NCBI GenBank assembly: GCA_030267565.1 | Contig: BRXU01000013.1 | Coordinates: forward strand, 1,838,001-1,902,000 | Source of the DNA: Pleodorina starrii | Lineage: Eukaryota > Chlorophyta > Chlorophyceae > Chlamydomonadales > Volvocaceae | Direction: 5' to 3' | Length of the DNA: 64,000 nucleotides | Notes under the pieces: generated by a model | What the model was told of the DNA's origin: nothing | The model's input: only the letters and a program-made list of their open reading frames with translations | The model's database searches: none | Part shown: in pieces, positions 46,614 through 59,679 of the stretch | How the letters are laid out: each line of letters opens with the position of its first letter | How positions within the stretch are numbered: position 1 is the first letter of the stretch | Made by a program: the position numbers and the translations under genes

Positions 46614-49342
46614 GCTGTGTTTTAGAGTAGCACGCTTGGCATGCGCCTTGCGGTTGCTGAGGCTGACCGTTGCATTGGCGCAGAGTCGCCTCACAGCCAC
46701 GCGAAGCAACATTTAAAGGCTGAAATTACACGACCTCAGCATTGTATGAGTGATAACAAGTTGTGCAGAAGTTCCGTAAATGGCTAAATGGCCCGTAAAC
46801 GATAATTATGTGCCGTCGCAATTCCCGGGCCGGGGGCAAATGGTTTTTAAAACCAGCGCACGAGGTTTTGCGCCGTCCTGAAATGGTTATGGCTCAATCT
46901 TATATGACCAAACCAACACGACTCGTACGTAGTAGCTGCGTAGCCGTCAAACCTAATACGCCCAATTGTAGAACAAGTCGAGGTGTACGCTGTGGTTCGT
47001 ATTCGTTTCATCGCAACACAGCAGAACAAGTGAACAGCACACCAACCTATGTACGGCGGGTTATGTACAACGGGATGGGACTTACAAGGAAAGGAGCAGC
47101 TACGGGCTGCCTTACGGAGGTACAACATGGCAAGACCGAAAACAAAATTGTCTCCATTGGCGACGATGACCAAGCGTCAACGATTGTTGTTTATACAGGG
47201 CTGCTGCTGACATCCGCCACTTCACATTTTTTCCACCGCTGCTGGCAGCTGGTGACATCCCCCACTTGTATTTTTGACCTCTTCGATGCTCGCACTGCGC
47301 CCGAAACGCGCGGCACGCAACAGCAAGTGTCGGCTCGCTCGAGCTCATGATGGCTGCGTACTTGCAACGGCGTTTTGCCGTCACGGTGTCGCCTGGACGC
47401 TTAAGCGCTTCGGAATGTCAAAGAATAAGAAAGCAGCGCGAGTATTTTCCTTTCGATCCATTTGCGTCCCAGGCTTCGGCCGGTCACACAAAGGTTACGA
47501 AGTGGCGGCAGTACGCCTTAGTAAATACAAAAGTGTGACATTAGACTTTTCTTGCCCGCATTACGACAGACGTGCACCTCAGCTGGCATCGACATCGGCC
47601 GGCAACTCAAACGGTCAGAGTTTGGAGGTTAAACAGAGCGCGTTGATGCTTAAGCATGGAAGCGGTGCTCGTTGCAGCATTTCATGCCACATTCACAACC
47701 ATTTCGTAACCCCATCACAGCATGCTCCCGAGCAAAGTTACAAGGGGCAACCAGCATTTCCACGCACAGTCCGTGTCGGGGACGCTCAACCGCGTCAGCA
47801 ATGGCAATATTGCATGAATATACAGATGATACGTTGTTGCTCCTCACCCCCTCATACACACGCATGTATTGCTGCGCGCCGCAACTGCTGTATGTGCCAT
47901 TCCCGCAGTAGCACTGCGCACCACCTAACCTCTATACGCAACGCAGTATCGGTAATCACTCACGCATCAAACTAACCCAACATAATTTTTTCCAACGATT
48001 ATGAAGGAGGCGCTCCGGACGCGTGTAACAGCACCAAAGCTGCCAAAATTCCGCGCCGCGACAGTAAAAGTATCGGGATATGAATCAACCCAGGCATGGA
48101 CGAACAACCGGATAAGTTATCATTCATTCTCTCCTGCCTCGTTAACCCGCAAGTCACCCCGCCACATCAATTCGTACGCCCGAAGACGCCCTCGCCCATT
48201 TTCCGTCATCCTGCGTCCACCGCACCAATCGCATCAGTCGTCCCCGTTTCAAATTACTAGAGCGAGAGACCGAGCTGACAACTCATCTGACCAGGCGGCC
48301 AGCCCTCCCATGTTCCATTCGCTAGATTTAACCTACATGTCACCACGCACGCCCGTCGGCATCACAGCGGCAAAACAGAAGGCCAGCTAGCTAGGTGCCG
48401 CCACTGATCAGCCGGCAAGTTTGCCCGTAGCGTACTAACAGGCGCCGGCGTAGCCTGGCCCTGCCTTGCTCGCGGCAAATCCAAAGCCAGACAGGGCAGG
48501 ATTATGCACGCGGCGTTCAAAAATAAAAGTGTGTGCGTGTATACGCGTCACCAGCAGCGCGAATTGTCCCAACGCGGTATGTCGGAACAGCAGTCCGTGT
48601 ATGGTCTAGGGACCCGACCCCACCGAAGCGGACCGCGCCGCCAGGGGGTGACCCGACGACAGGCGGCTGATTGCGCATGCGCGAGCACTGCCGGCCGCCG
48701 GGCGTGCAGCGCCTCGCGTCAGAGGACCGTAAGGCGGGGACCTTGCGGCAAGGACGGAGCTCATGACAAGTAGAGCCAAATTGACAAAACATTTTGTGAC
48801 GTCACCTCAGTAACGGACAGTGCCCTGGACTGAGGCCCGGGCCCCCGGGGGCAGCAGCACCCGATACATTAACCAAAGGCCGACGTGCCCCATGCCCTCC
48901 TGGACACCCCACAGAAGCCAGCGAGCCCAGTGGTCCTCGTTTCAGCCAGCGAGCTGTCGCCAGCGAGCTCGTACATCCGTGTACGGCCATAGTGCCCATT
49001 TCCAGTTCAGTGGGGAACTGGAAACGACAGCGGGGGTTGGAGGTCGCGAAGTGGCCCCCCAGCTAGCCCCGTCCAAACCCGGAATCGGGGTTGCGCTCAA
49101 CAACGGCATGTGCGGCACCTTTCAGTGCCGATTGCCGCCGTAGGTACGGTACGTCGTATCACGACCCAATCAATCCAACCCTCTCCCTACGATTCCCCCA
49201 GCCCTCCGGCTCGCTCAAGTACAGAATACGCGAATAATATATGTACACGCAATCTTCCGTCGTCTTCCCGCTCGCACCGTAAGATCTGTCGTCCTGTGGA
49301 GAGGCGCCGCCTCATACGGCGGGCCTCCCAGTCAGCTGCCGA
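46614..49342. other. Region between PDE-B start and PDE-C stop, no gene recognised
   Basis: It should hold the PDE-B promoter (right of 46613) and the PDE-C 3' untranslated region. GC content is lower than in the genes, especially 46720-48300. A 233-codon open frame on + (47274-47975) shows no family signature. No promoter element could be assigned. Confidence 0.4.
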
Positions 49343-52300
49343 CTAGACGACCTGCGCCGCTGCCTGGCGGCCTTGCTGCTGCGCCTGCTGCTTGAAGCTG
49401 CGCGACTCAGAGAGGGCCGCGGGTGGGTCCGTGGTGTAGTGGTTGTAGTTGCCCAGGAAGCAGGTCATGAGGGGCTGCGTGCCCGGGAAGACGCTGCACA
49501 GCGCGTGCACCATTGGCAGAGCCACAAAGTCGTAGAAGCCGACCTGCAGTAGCAGCAGCATGATCGGCGCAAACACAAGAGCTGCTTCGAGCTGGTTGGA
49601 AGATGGCTCATACAGACATCGCTTCTGCAAGCGGGCATCTCGTGATGGGTTGCGGTCATTACAGCGATGTTTCTTAGTGCACGGTAGTTCCAGCGGAAGA
49701 GATGGAAACATGGAATACAGGGCTGCAGCGCCAGAAGCGATGGCGCCAACGCTCCTGGCGCCACGCTGCAACCCGGCCCCCCCACACCCACCTGGCTCTT
49801 GCTGACGCCCTGCTTGGCCCGATCAAAGAGCGGACTGATGGGTATGCCCAGCTGGCGCTCCTTGTCGCCCTGCCGGAAAAACTCCTCCTCCAAGCTGTTC
49901 AGCCACCTGCGGGGTGGGGGTGGGTGGCAAGCGAACAAGGGCAAGCAGGACTCGTCGCGGCTCATCACGACGACCACCGGCTCTGCACGAGGTGAATCCA
50001 CCGCGTCCCACTCCATCCGTCCATGGGCTGCTGTCCGAGCCTCTTCAGCCCTTTCGACGCCGCGCCGACAGAACAGAACAATCCAGACCATACTGCGCAA
50101 ATCTGCAGCGCTGAGCCCGACCGGGCCCGGCCGGACAGCGCCGCTATGAGATGGCGGTGCTAGGCTGCAAGGCAAAGACCATGCCTTGCCGGCCCCTCGG
50201 CCGTGCGTGCAAACCAACGCGGCCCCAGCATGCCTCCTGGAGGGCCTTGCCGGTCGGGCCTTTCAAGCGTTACTCCTGACCCGTCGAGGACTCACCGCTT
50301 GTGCACGTCGAGCTCCTCGCCCAGGTGCCCCAGATCCGCCGCCTTGATGACCATCTGGAGGCTCAGCAGCCGCTCCGTCTCGTCGAGGGGCTTGGGGGCC
50401 ATGTCCACGAGGGAGGGCGCGGCCAGGGACACCGCCGGCAGCTCAATACTGTGGCAGATTGTAGCGATTTACACCAGTCCAGTCCAGTCCAGTCCAGTCC
50501 AGTCCAGTCCAGTCCAGCACCGGCGCGGACAGGGCAAAGAGGAAAGGGCACAGACAGGAGAGGAGGGCGGTGTCGCCGACAGGGGCAACCGGGCGGGTTG
50601 CAGCTTGCAGGTGGTGGGTTGCGGTCATGCGATGCACGACGGAATGTGCATGTTTGGCGACCATCCGCACGAATTTGTACTCTCATCCCAACCTTTTTTG
50701 ACCGCGCACAACATAGGCCGTAATGAGTGTGATGTGTGCGATACGTGTGATGTGTGCAATGCTTAGACGCAGGATTGCATCTCTGAAAGCTTTCGCGCAA
50801 GCGTACGGCCGCGTGCCGACGTGTGGAGTGGGACCCCGCCCCTGGCCAATGGCGGCTGCAGCCACGGTACCGGCACTGGTACTGGCAGCGGTTTCAGGTC
50901 TGGTGGCGTGGCTGCACACACAGCAGCAGCATCCACAGGGTCCCACCCACCAAGCCACACCTCCGCGCCCGCACCCACTTTGCCTGGCAGTCCGCGGATG
51001 AAGCCCCGTGGGCGCCACCGCCCACACCCGCTGTCGGCGTCCCCACAGACTTGTTGGTGTAGCTCGCCAGCCTGTGAACCGTGCTGAAATGGCTCAGCAG
51101 CGAAAAGTGCTGCTTCATGTCGGTCGACAGCACCATCTCAATCACCTGCAAAGCGCGGTGGATTTTACCGCGCAAGGAAAAAAAAGGTACCGGTATACAA
51201 AAGGTCGCTCGGGCACGGAAAGCAAAGGCACACTGCCGGCGGACATCCAGCCAGCATCAGCCTCACACATACACCGGCCTCCGGATACGAAAGTCGCTTG
51301 CCGTGTCTCCGACAAGACGGGCCCGGTTAGGCACTGACCTGTCTACGGAAATTAGACTTCTGCTCGGATGTGAGCGGCGACAGCACGTCCAACCCGGGTC
51401 GCCGCATGGAGCTGAATGCGGCGGCTGCGTGGTGGTTCTCCAGGGGCGAGCGGTCGTTGTACCTCACAGCCAGCGGGTCGGAGGTGGCGACGAGGAAGTC
51501 GTTGGTCAGGCCCGGGTGGCCGTAGTCGTGGACGATCTGGGTTGGGGTTGGGGTTGGGGACGGTGTTGTTGGGCATGGGAGGCAGCCAGGGGCGAGGATG
51601 AGAGGGGGGTTGGGGTCGGCTGGCAGCGCGGCGGGTGTGTTTTGCGCTTTGATTGCCACACCCAACGACACAAGAGGCGGGGCATATACACTTTCCCTCC
51701 GTCCCTGCCCCCCCGGCCCCTCCCCTCTTAAGGCCCTCACCGCCGCAAAGTACGCCGCCAGCAGCCCCAGGTGGTCCAGGTAGTGCACGTGCAGCTGCGC
51801 GCCGTGGATGATGACGTGCAGGGTCTGCAACACGTCGGCGGCGTGGGTGGCGTTGTGGTAGGGGTTGTCCGGGTAGCCGGCCTCGATGTGACGGAGGAGC
51901 CTGGGGGTGGGGGAGAGAGGGTGGGTCGAGGAGGGGCGGGAAGGGGGAGAGGGGGTGGGCGCGGGTGTGCAGGTCGGGAGGCACCAGAGCGGGGAGGCAA
52001 ATGCCAGGTGGGGGGTCGAAGCCAGGTGCAAGCTCAATGATACTTGCCCATGACATACTTTGAACAGTACATTCAAGGAAGATGCGACCAGCAACAAGAT
52101 CGACCAGCAAACCAGGACTTGAAAGCGCAGCCGAAAAACGCCAAAAACACATGAGCTAACGCACCTCGCCAGCACAGAAGGTTTGAGCTTTAGGCTGGTG
52201 ATCAGTCCCGCCCGGTGTATGAGGTAGAAGCCCAGCGCCGACAGCGGGTGGCCGTTGGTGACGTCACGCAGGCGCCACGTGTCAAACTGCCAAGAGTCCG

Positions 52301-55300
52301 CCGTGGCCAACACACGCTCCACCTGAACCAGCAGGGCCGGGGACCCATGGGTCAGTGCTGGAATCCAAGCCGCCGCCGTGGCTAACGGCGCGAGCTGCGC
52401 CGCATCACCGCTCGTGCGCATGCCGGCCGCAGCGGTGTATTCACAGGCAGATTTATTCTTTTGGGTCCACTGTAAAACGGTTCATTCGAGCAAGGCTTCC
52501 AAACTGAAGACGTTGAAGGCACCAGCTGCACGAGAGACCCTTGCAGGACATCCACCCCATCCCTTCCCCACACTTCGCTCGCACAGATGGCATCGCCCCC
52601 TGCCGCGGGTTTCTTCAACCCCACCGTGGGCTTTTATCACCCACCTCCAGCCCCACATGCCACATCCCAACCACCCAGCAGCCCACCCCCGTGGCGCAGC
52701 ACACCCAGCCCATCCACCTTCCCTACACCTTCCCTCCACCTTCCCTCCACCTTCCCCCCTATCGTCTCAGTGCGCCTACTTCTTCTTCCACTCCTCCCCC
52801 TCGCCTCGGCCTCCTCACCTCCTCTATAACCGGAGCCGGCGGCGTGGGCGGCTTCTTGGCAAGCACGGCACTTATGACCGTCGCCCCGTTGAGGCCGGTT
52901 ATGCTCCTCCGGCTGACCGTAGCCGCCCACAGCCGCCCATTCCCGATACCATTCAGGTGGGTCTCCGGGTGCCCTCCATGCAGCAACGTGACCGCGTCCG
53001 GGTGGCTACCGCTGCTCAGCGTCTTGCCCATGCCCACAACGCTGCCGCCACCGCCGCCCGCTGCCCCGTCCGGGCCGTCTGCTATGCTCACACTTAGCAT
53101 GGAGCTCTTCCGCCGACCGGCGGTTCTGCCCAGCCCGATGAGGCTCGTGTGCGAGTCGCCCTTGCGCGGCGGCCGCCTCCCCACTGCAGCGGCAGCGGTG
53201 GAGCCGCCAGCGGCGGCGGCTGCGCCGCCGCCGCTGCCGACAGCTCCGCCGCTGGCGGTGGTGCCCGGCGGCCCTGTCCCAGCACCGTCGTCCGTGACCC
53301 GGATGTTTGCTGAGCTTACAGCACTGGATGTCGCCGCCGCGAGTTGATCCATGGATAGATCGGCAGGGATGACCTTACCCGGCGTCATGAGCACGATGGC
53401 CGGGCCCCCTTCACCAACCGCGCCAGCTGCGGACAACGCCCCGCCGCTAACCCCGCTGGCGCCGCTGCTGCCGCAGCCCCCGACGCCGCCGTTGCTGCCT
53501 CCGCCGCCGCCGCCGCTGCTAGCGACCGTGCAGCTCGCCTGCCGCCCTAGCGGCGGCGGCGGCGGCGGCGTTGCCTGCATCTGCTCTGGGCTGCCGCAGC
53601 GCCAGCTGTTCTGTCGGACTAGGTGCGAAGCGGCCCGTCCAAACATGTTGGCATTGGAGGGCCCTGGGCTGATGGCAACCTCCGTGTTGTGAGTGGGCAG
53701 TGCCGCATCGGAGGCGGCATCGCTCATGTCAGGTCCGCTGTCGTACCAACCGCCCTGTGGCACCAGGATCATCGCCAAGGCACCTGCAGCAGACCACCCG
53801 CCCACGCACACGCACATACACATACACCGACGTTCTCAAGGGGACGACCCAGTGGCTGCCCGAGGATATAAGGGTTGACTATGTGTGGTAAGCGTGCATT
53901 TGGATGTGTGCCCAAATTGCTGGGAGCCTCGACGACGCTTACAGCAGGAGCTGCACACTACGTTTGGAGCATAGGTGCTAAGATAGCGAGCGAGGGCACA
54001 ACGGCGGTGTTACCCTCCACCTCCCATCCAAGCCGCTTCCCGTTTGGGTCAGACCAGCACGGCTTGCAAGGCGCAATGGGGCTCCCATCCAGTCGACCCC
54101 TGGGGCGGCAATTACACACCTGCACATGCAGCTTTGCTTGGGACCCGCATGCATGGGCTCACCTGCTACTGTCGCGTAATCGTGCTGGCCCAGGGTCAGG
54201 GACTTGTGCAAGACGGCTCCCGCGCGCACTTCGCCACCTGTGGAAGGGAAAGGGAACGAACGGGAGCGAGACGACAAACAGGATTATGTATACATTAATA
54301 CATATATACCGGTAGATATATTACATATTAATGGGAGTTGACAAGGCGGGACTTAGCCGCGTTGATGGCAGCAGCGACACTGGCACTGGCAGCGAGCGAG
54401 GAGGGTTGAGAGGGCGAGGAGGAGCGTCGCTTTTTGCGGGGCAGCGGGCGGGCGGGCGGGCGGGCGGGCGCACCAACCTTCTGTAATGTCCTCGACGTCC
54501 GAGTCGGGCCCTGAGACGCTGAACGAGTACCTGCCGCCCAGCTGGTGCATCAGCGCCTTGGTGACGTCATCCTGCACCCGGGAGTGGAGTGGAATGAAGC
54601 GGCCGACGATCCGGAAACCCAGCAGCAACCCTCGGCAAGACGACAGCAGCAAGACACAGGAGTAAGGACGGCTCCAACATCCCACGATCCCAAGTGTGCT
54701 GTGGTAGCGATACAAACCAAGGCCAACAGCCCCACACCAGCCAGCCACTCCTCATTTCCTCATCCAGCCAGTTCCCAGTACCCCAAGCCCCAGCGCCCGT
54801 AACCGAAACCGCCCGTGCTGGTAGCTATCAACCTATTTATCCATCTATCTATCGATCTATCTGTCTGCCTAGCTAGCCGGATGTCATTCGAGGTGTGCAC
54901 TCACGCCTAGGTTGGCGTCCCTCAGCTGGCTGCACAGGTTGAGCGGGCTGTAGATGTCCATATTTTGGAGGATCTGCTGCCGTATGAGCACAATGTCGCG
55001 GAGATCTGGTGTGATGCCCTCCAGGAGCTCCCCAAGCAGGTTGAGCAGCACATCAGCGGTGGTGGCACCGGCTGGGACCGGGGAATCGTCGGGGACGCGG
55101 ACGGGCAGACACGGGGGACAGGGGACAAATGTTCACGGCAGCAGGCAGGGCACAGCAGCGCGAATGGCGTGCTAGCGGGCCGCGAGGGCCTCGTAAAGCT
55201 AGCGGACAAGCAAGGCGCTGTATCCGTGGAGGAGAAGCGCGTGGTGCGTGGTGCACGATGCGCAGGCACGGGGATGAAGTGGTGGTGCCTGGGACGCGTA

Positions 55301-58300
55301 GATCTGAGCTGGGGCCACATCTGGCTCCTTACAGTTGCATCCCCGACCTCCAGCTGGCGGGCCCGAGCCAGACGGAGGACGCCGAGGCACCGGCGCCCCC
55401 CGGGTCTTCTTGCGTGTGTCTTCACCCTCGCTCGTTACCCAGCTGTCAAGCACACCCCACACACATGCATCCCCTCGCCTCCTACCGGTATCCGTGACCC
55501 TGGGGCCCAGCCGCCACTTCGTGTTGTAGTTCTTGAGGTCGTCGATCATCTCCCGGGGGAGCAGCGCCTCCAGCAGCGTCTGATGCTGGCGCCTGCGCAG
55601 CGCAGCGTGGGTTATCCACGTATAGGCCGGAGCCGGAGCGGCCGGAGCGTAGGGGGATCCGTCCAATGTGTGGGCATGCGAAAGCGGGGCACGTGAAACC
55701 GGGGGCACGTAACCGGAGCTGGCTACGGCGCCACGGCCTGCGTGCGCACTGCGTCGCAGTCCTCACCTGGAGACCAGCATGGCGAACATGAGGACGGAGA
55801 CTGCGATTGCCAGGATGATGATGCACACCAGCAGCGGCGGGTACCAGGAGGGGCTCCAGCCCTCGTTGGGCGACACCCGCAGGATCCACTGCACAGCATC
55901 AGGCAAGAGGCAAGACAGGGGCGACAGGCAGCAGCGGGGAGGGCACACACAAACAGGTCGCGGGCCAAGATGGGTCATCACCAGGGGGGGTGTGCAGGGA
56001 TAAGGCGCCGTCCGGTCCGCCCTGGACTCCCCTAGAGGGACACGATCGTCGCGTGGGCATGTGCACGCAGGGTGAGGTGATGGCGCGACAGTGCCAGATG
56101 CGTTTTGAGCCGTGCTCAGGTAATGGTGACCCTCTGCTTAGGTCATATGGGGACCGCCAAAGGTAATTCCTCTCCTTGCCGGACTAGCTTGGGACGACGT
56201 GTACAAGGCCAAGCTGCCGCATGATCCTAATCCTCCGAGCCGCCGCTAAAATGGTGCCCGATACATGCCCGGCTGCCGGGAATGGACCCAGCCGTTCCAC
56301 CCGTCGGCTAAGAAGCAGCTGGCATCACGAGCTGCAGCGCTTACCATCAACCGCACGGTGCTCATGAAGCCAAAGCAAAGCAAAGATGGCAAGCCTAGCC
56401 CATGGCCCGCTGTCCCAGTTCGTCTCCCCAGCATACCTTGGTATAAGGCAAGTTAACATCGACCTCCACGGGGTCACATGGCAGTCGGTCGCTGCGTGCA
56501 ACCACCGTCATGTTTGCTGGGTCGGATGCGGCTTCGTGTGACAGCCAGTTGGGAGCCAGGAGCTCGTAGTGGTAGCCTGACAAGTCCATGGCGCGCAGCC
56601 TTGACCCGTTTGAGTTATGGAGCTTTTGCAGCTCTATAAGCGCGGTCGACTACAGAGCACGGCACAGCACGGCACAGCACGGGCGGCGGCGTGGGCGGCG
56701 GGGGCGTGGGCGGAGCAGGGGGTTGCACTGAGAATGATTAAGAAGGCTAGGAGACGGGGGGCTGTGGCAAGTGGGAGGGCTCAGGTTCACGCGCGCGCGG
56801 GGCGCAACCCCTCCTGATCAAGCCACCCGGCAGCACACAAGGAAGTCTGACATGGATTCGACCAGAACCCATTTCCTGTCCTCATTTGCACGGCATTTCA
56901 CCGCGGGAAGACCGCAGGAAGACAGGAACAATCCACGAAGCGCAGCCATCCCGGGCCCCCAGATGCACATTCCGGGCGGAGCGGGTACTCAGTTCCATGC
57001 CTGGGGCATCATCACAGGTGTTCCGCTCCGCTTGGCGAAGCCTAGCAGGATGCATGTATATTTTCGTGCACCTTCTTGACCTTACTCACAAAGCCCCAAA
57101 ACTTGGTGCGAGCAGTGGCGTTGTAGCAAAGGCTGCCACACTGCGAGCTGAGGTTCCTGGGTGAACCCCACGTCACATTTTCGTCCACGTCGCGTATGAA
57201 GACGGGCAGGCGGGCCCGCACACCAAAGCCTCCCTGGATGAAGGTAAGTGGGCCCATGAGTGTCAGGCCGCCGTTCCGGATTGTGTCCAGCGTTCCTGTA
57301 AGGAGTGGCTCCTCTGCAGGTAGTAACGGCAGTAGCACAACACCGGCGACGGCACAGGGACCAGTATCCAGGACTTCAGTCACCAGGGCACCAACCACAA
57401 GTCACAGAGTTGTACAGGGGTGCCGAGGTACGAAAACACAGGGCGGGCGGCAGCGTCCACCGACGTACTCGGATCATGGGTTCATGGCCCCTTGCTGTAA
57501 GGCAATGAAGGCAAAGCAGCCACACGAGCCGTCTCCATACGGGCTGTAGGGTCCAAGGCGCTGAACACAAGGATCTAAGCCTACGATGTCTCCCCACCCG
57601 TCCGTCCCTATGCCTAGAAGTACTTGCGAGGCTGTGAGGCGAACGAATCAGCGGTACACCACGCCCACAGTCTGCCTGCGCTCCAGCCTTATAGCATCTT
57701 TGCGACGATGTTGCCGGCTAGGTGGCTAGCGCGTGGCGATTCGCCAGGCATCTGCTTGTCCGGGAAAACAGGCCGCTATATCTGACGCTATTATCACACG
57801 CACCAGTAACATACCCGTCATAGATATCCGTCAACACCACAACGGACCTCTCATAACGGCCGTCGACACGCGCCCCTTTCTACCGTTCAAGGAACTGGCA
57901 GCACAGCCACCCCCCAACCTCCTCACCGAACAAGTCAACGCCCAGCGCCAAGTCATTGCCCTGCCCCGGATACACCATCTGAATGACGCCATTGGGCGCC
58001 AGCTGCAAGCTGCGGAGCGCGCCTGGCGGCGCCTGCGGGAGCGGTCATAAGGATCAGATAGGCTCAGCATTGTGGCCAGAGGCGATATTGCGTCGAAAGC
58101 CAGGAGGCTGACTCTGAAGGCCAAAAGCAAATCCCTGCGTTTCTGAGCGCCCTTTGTCCGTGTGGAGAGCCCTCAACGGGATGCCAAAGGTCTTATGGAC
58201 AGACCCCAAGGGGATGCCGAAGATAGTACGGACAAGCAAGCCATCCGGTAAGGAGATGCCGCGGCATCCTGGCCAGCCGGGCGCGGGAGCCACCACGGCC

Positions 58301-59679
58301 CACCGCGCGGCGGCGCCACCCACCAGGGCCATGAGCTCCGGCGCCGAGTTATTAAATAGAGTATACACCCGGGAGAACGTCGGATCTTGCCGGATTACGA
58401 CCGACATCGATATGACGGGCGCGTAAGACTCCACGATGGACTGCCGGTACCAAGTCGCCACGTCCGTTGCCAGCGCGCTTACGCGGTCCTGCGACGACCA
58501 GGAATTGTGCGCAGTAGGCAGGCAAGAGGTAGGCGCCCCGCCGACCGCCGACCAGGGCAGTGACGTGCAGCAGTGCAGTGCAGTGCCTTCCACGGGGCAC
58601 GACGGAACCTGCTGGACGCGCCTCGCTGCGAACCGCCTTGCGGGCGCGCCACCGTCGCTGGCGCCGGTAGGTGGCGCGGAGTTCCGTCCGCTGCTGCAGT
58701 CCCCGCTGGCGACACGCATGCATCTGTCCCTTGCTGCTGCTGGCGCCGTCCAGCCGTGTGGCCTCCGTCGCAGACCGGTCAAGTCAAGCGGTAAGCGTCG
58801 AGTGGCTCCGATCGACACCCAGGTCTCCGCCTCTAGGCCAGCTGGTTGCAGCTAGCCGCCATGTGCCGCCAGAGGCAGCGCGGCCCCGGTGGCCATGAGA
58901 GTCGGCCGGTAAAGGAGTTCACCCCGCTTATCGAGGCGAAGGTGCGTGGGTGCACCTTTTCCGTCGCAATGCACCCGTTTGCAACGATAGGAACGAGGGA
59001 GCGCTTGCGGGGCACGGCGTGGCAGTGCAACCGCAGCGGGCCGGGAGCCCAGTAACAACTAACTATTAGTGGGGGCGCTGACGGGCAAACACGGGGGTAA
59101 AGCGGGCTGCCGTTGCGGCCTGCAAGCCAACCTGGCCAAGCTCCACGGCCACGTACGTACCTTTGTGCTGTCCGCTGTTGCCTGCGCTACGTGCGTGACT
59201 CCCCATACGCCCGCCAGCAATAGAACCGCTAAGACCACCAGCGGCCATACCAGCGTCGATGGGTAAGGTCTCAACACATTCCAAACAGCCTGCAGGATGG
59301 CGTCATATTACATGAGGGCAAGGCCCTCCCAACTTGACTTCTAATGACTTTCCATTGAGTGAACCCAGCGCCAAGCCGGCAAGATAACAGCATCTGATGA
59401 ATACGCTCCGATTCCCAGTTCCAAAACGACTCATCCGCTGCGCCCGGCAAAGTCGCGGCTGTCCCAGACACTGAAGAGGTCACAATTAGACAACGCTGCC
59501 GCGCATTAACGGTTTTTAAGTACATCCAATGAAGCCCAAGACCTTACCACGGCCTCCGCAGCTATGCGCTCCTGTTGGCGCTGTCGCCAGGTCAGTTTGG
59601 GTGCCCGGGTGGAGGAGACGGCCCGCAATAGCTCCTGGCCGGGCACTCCTGCCACCCGAATACTAGGCACAGTATTCAT
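49343..59679 (-). CDS. PDE-C: CHASE-sensor transmembrane cyclic-nucleotide phosphodiesterase
   Basis: The most divergent of the three paralogs, 1161 aa. Exons (minus): 59679-59548, 59289-59161, 58488-58324, 58032-57927, 57295-57090, 56649-56437, 55888-55767, 55592-55486, 55071-54905, 54571-54478, 53783-52819, 52322-52165, 51900-51741, 51536-51339, 51145-51051, 50448-50296, 49906-49792, 49543-49343. Exon 1 (44 codons, starting [14 protein letters not shown]) was placed by phase and donor; it is Arg/Gln-rich and cytosolic. Membrane segments are about 56-74 and 335-356. The ectodomain has several NxS/T sites and a CGSLC pair. Catalytic motifs: HN-x2-H 870-874, HDYGHPG from 911, AADLGHLG, and Gln 1095. 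Its exon 6 equals A exons 6+7 fused, and its linker is split by an extra intron. The exon 15 donor (after 51051) is the least certain junction. Confidence 0.8.
50474..50518. repeat. (CCAGT)9 microsatellite in PDE-C intron 15
   Basis: About nine uninterrupted CCAGT pentamers lie close to the acceptor side of the intron preceding exon 16. Confidence 0.9.
54446..54470. repeat. (GGGC)n run just inside PDE-C intron 10
   Basis: Tandem GGGC units on + lie immediately downstream, in gene sense, of the exon 10 donor at 54477. The location is non-coding. Confidence 0.75.

Noticed and set aside
47274..47975. 233-codon + strand open frame between PDE-B and PDE-C
   Set aside because: No recognisable domain and no repeated or conserved pattern; kept only as unexplained.
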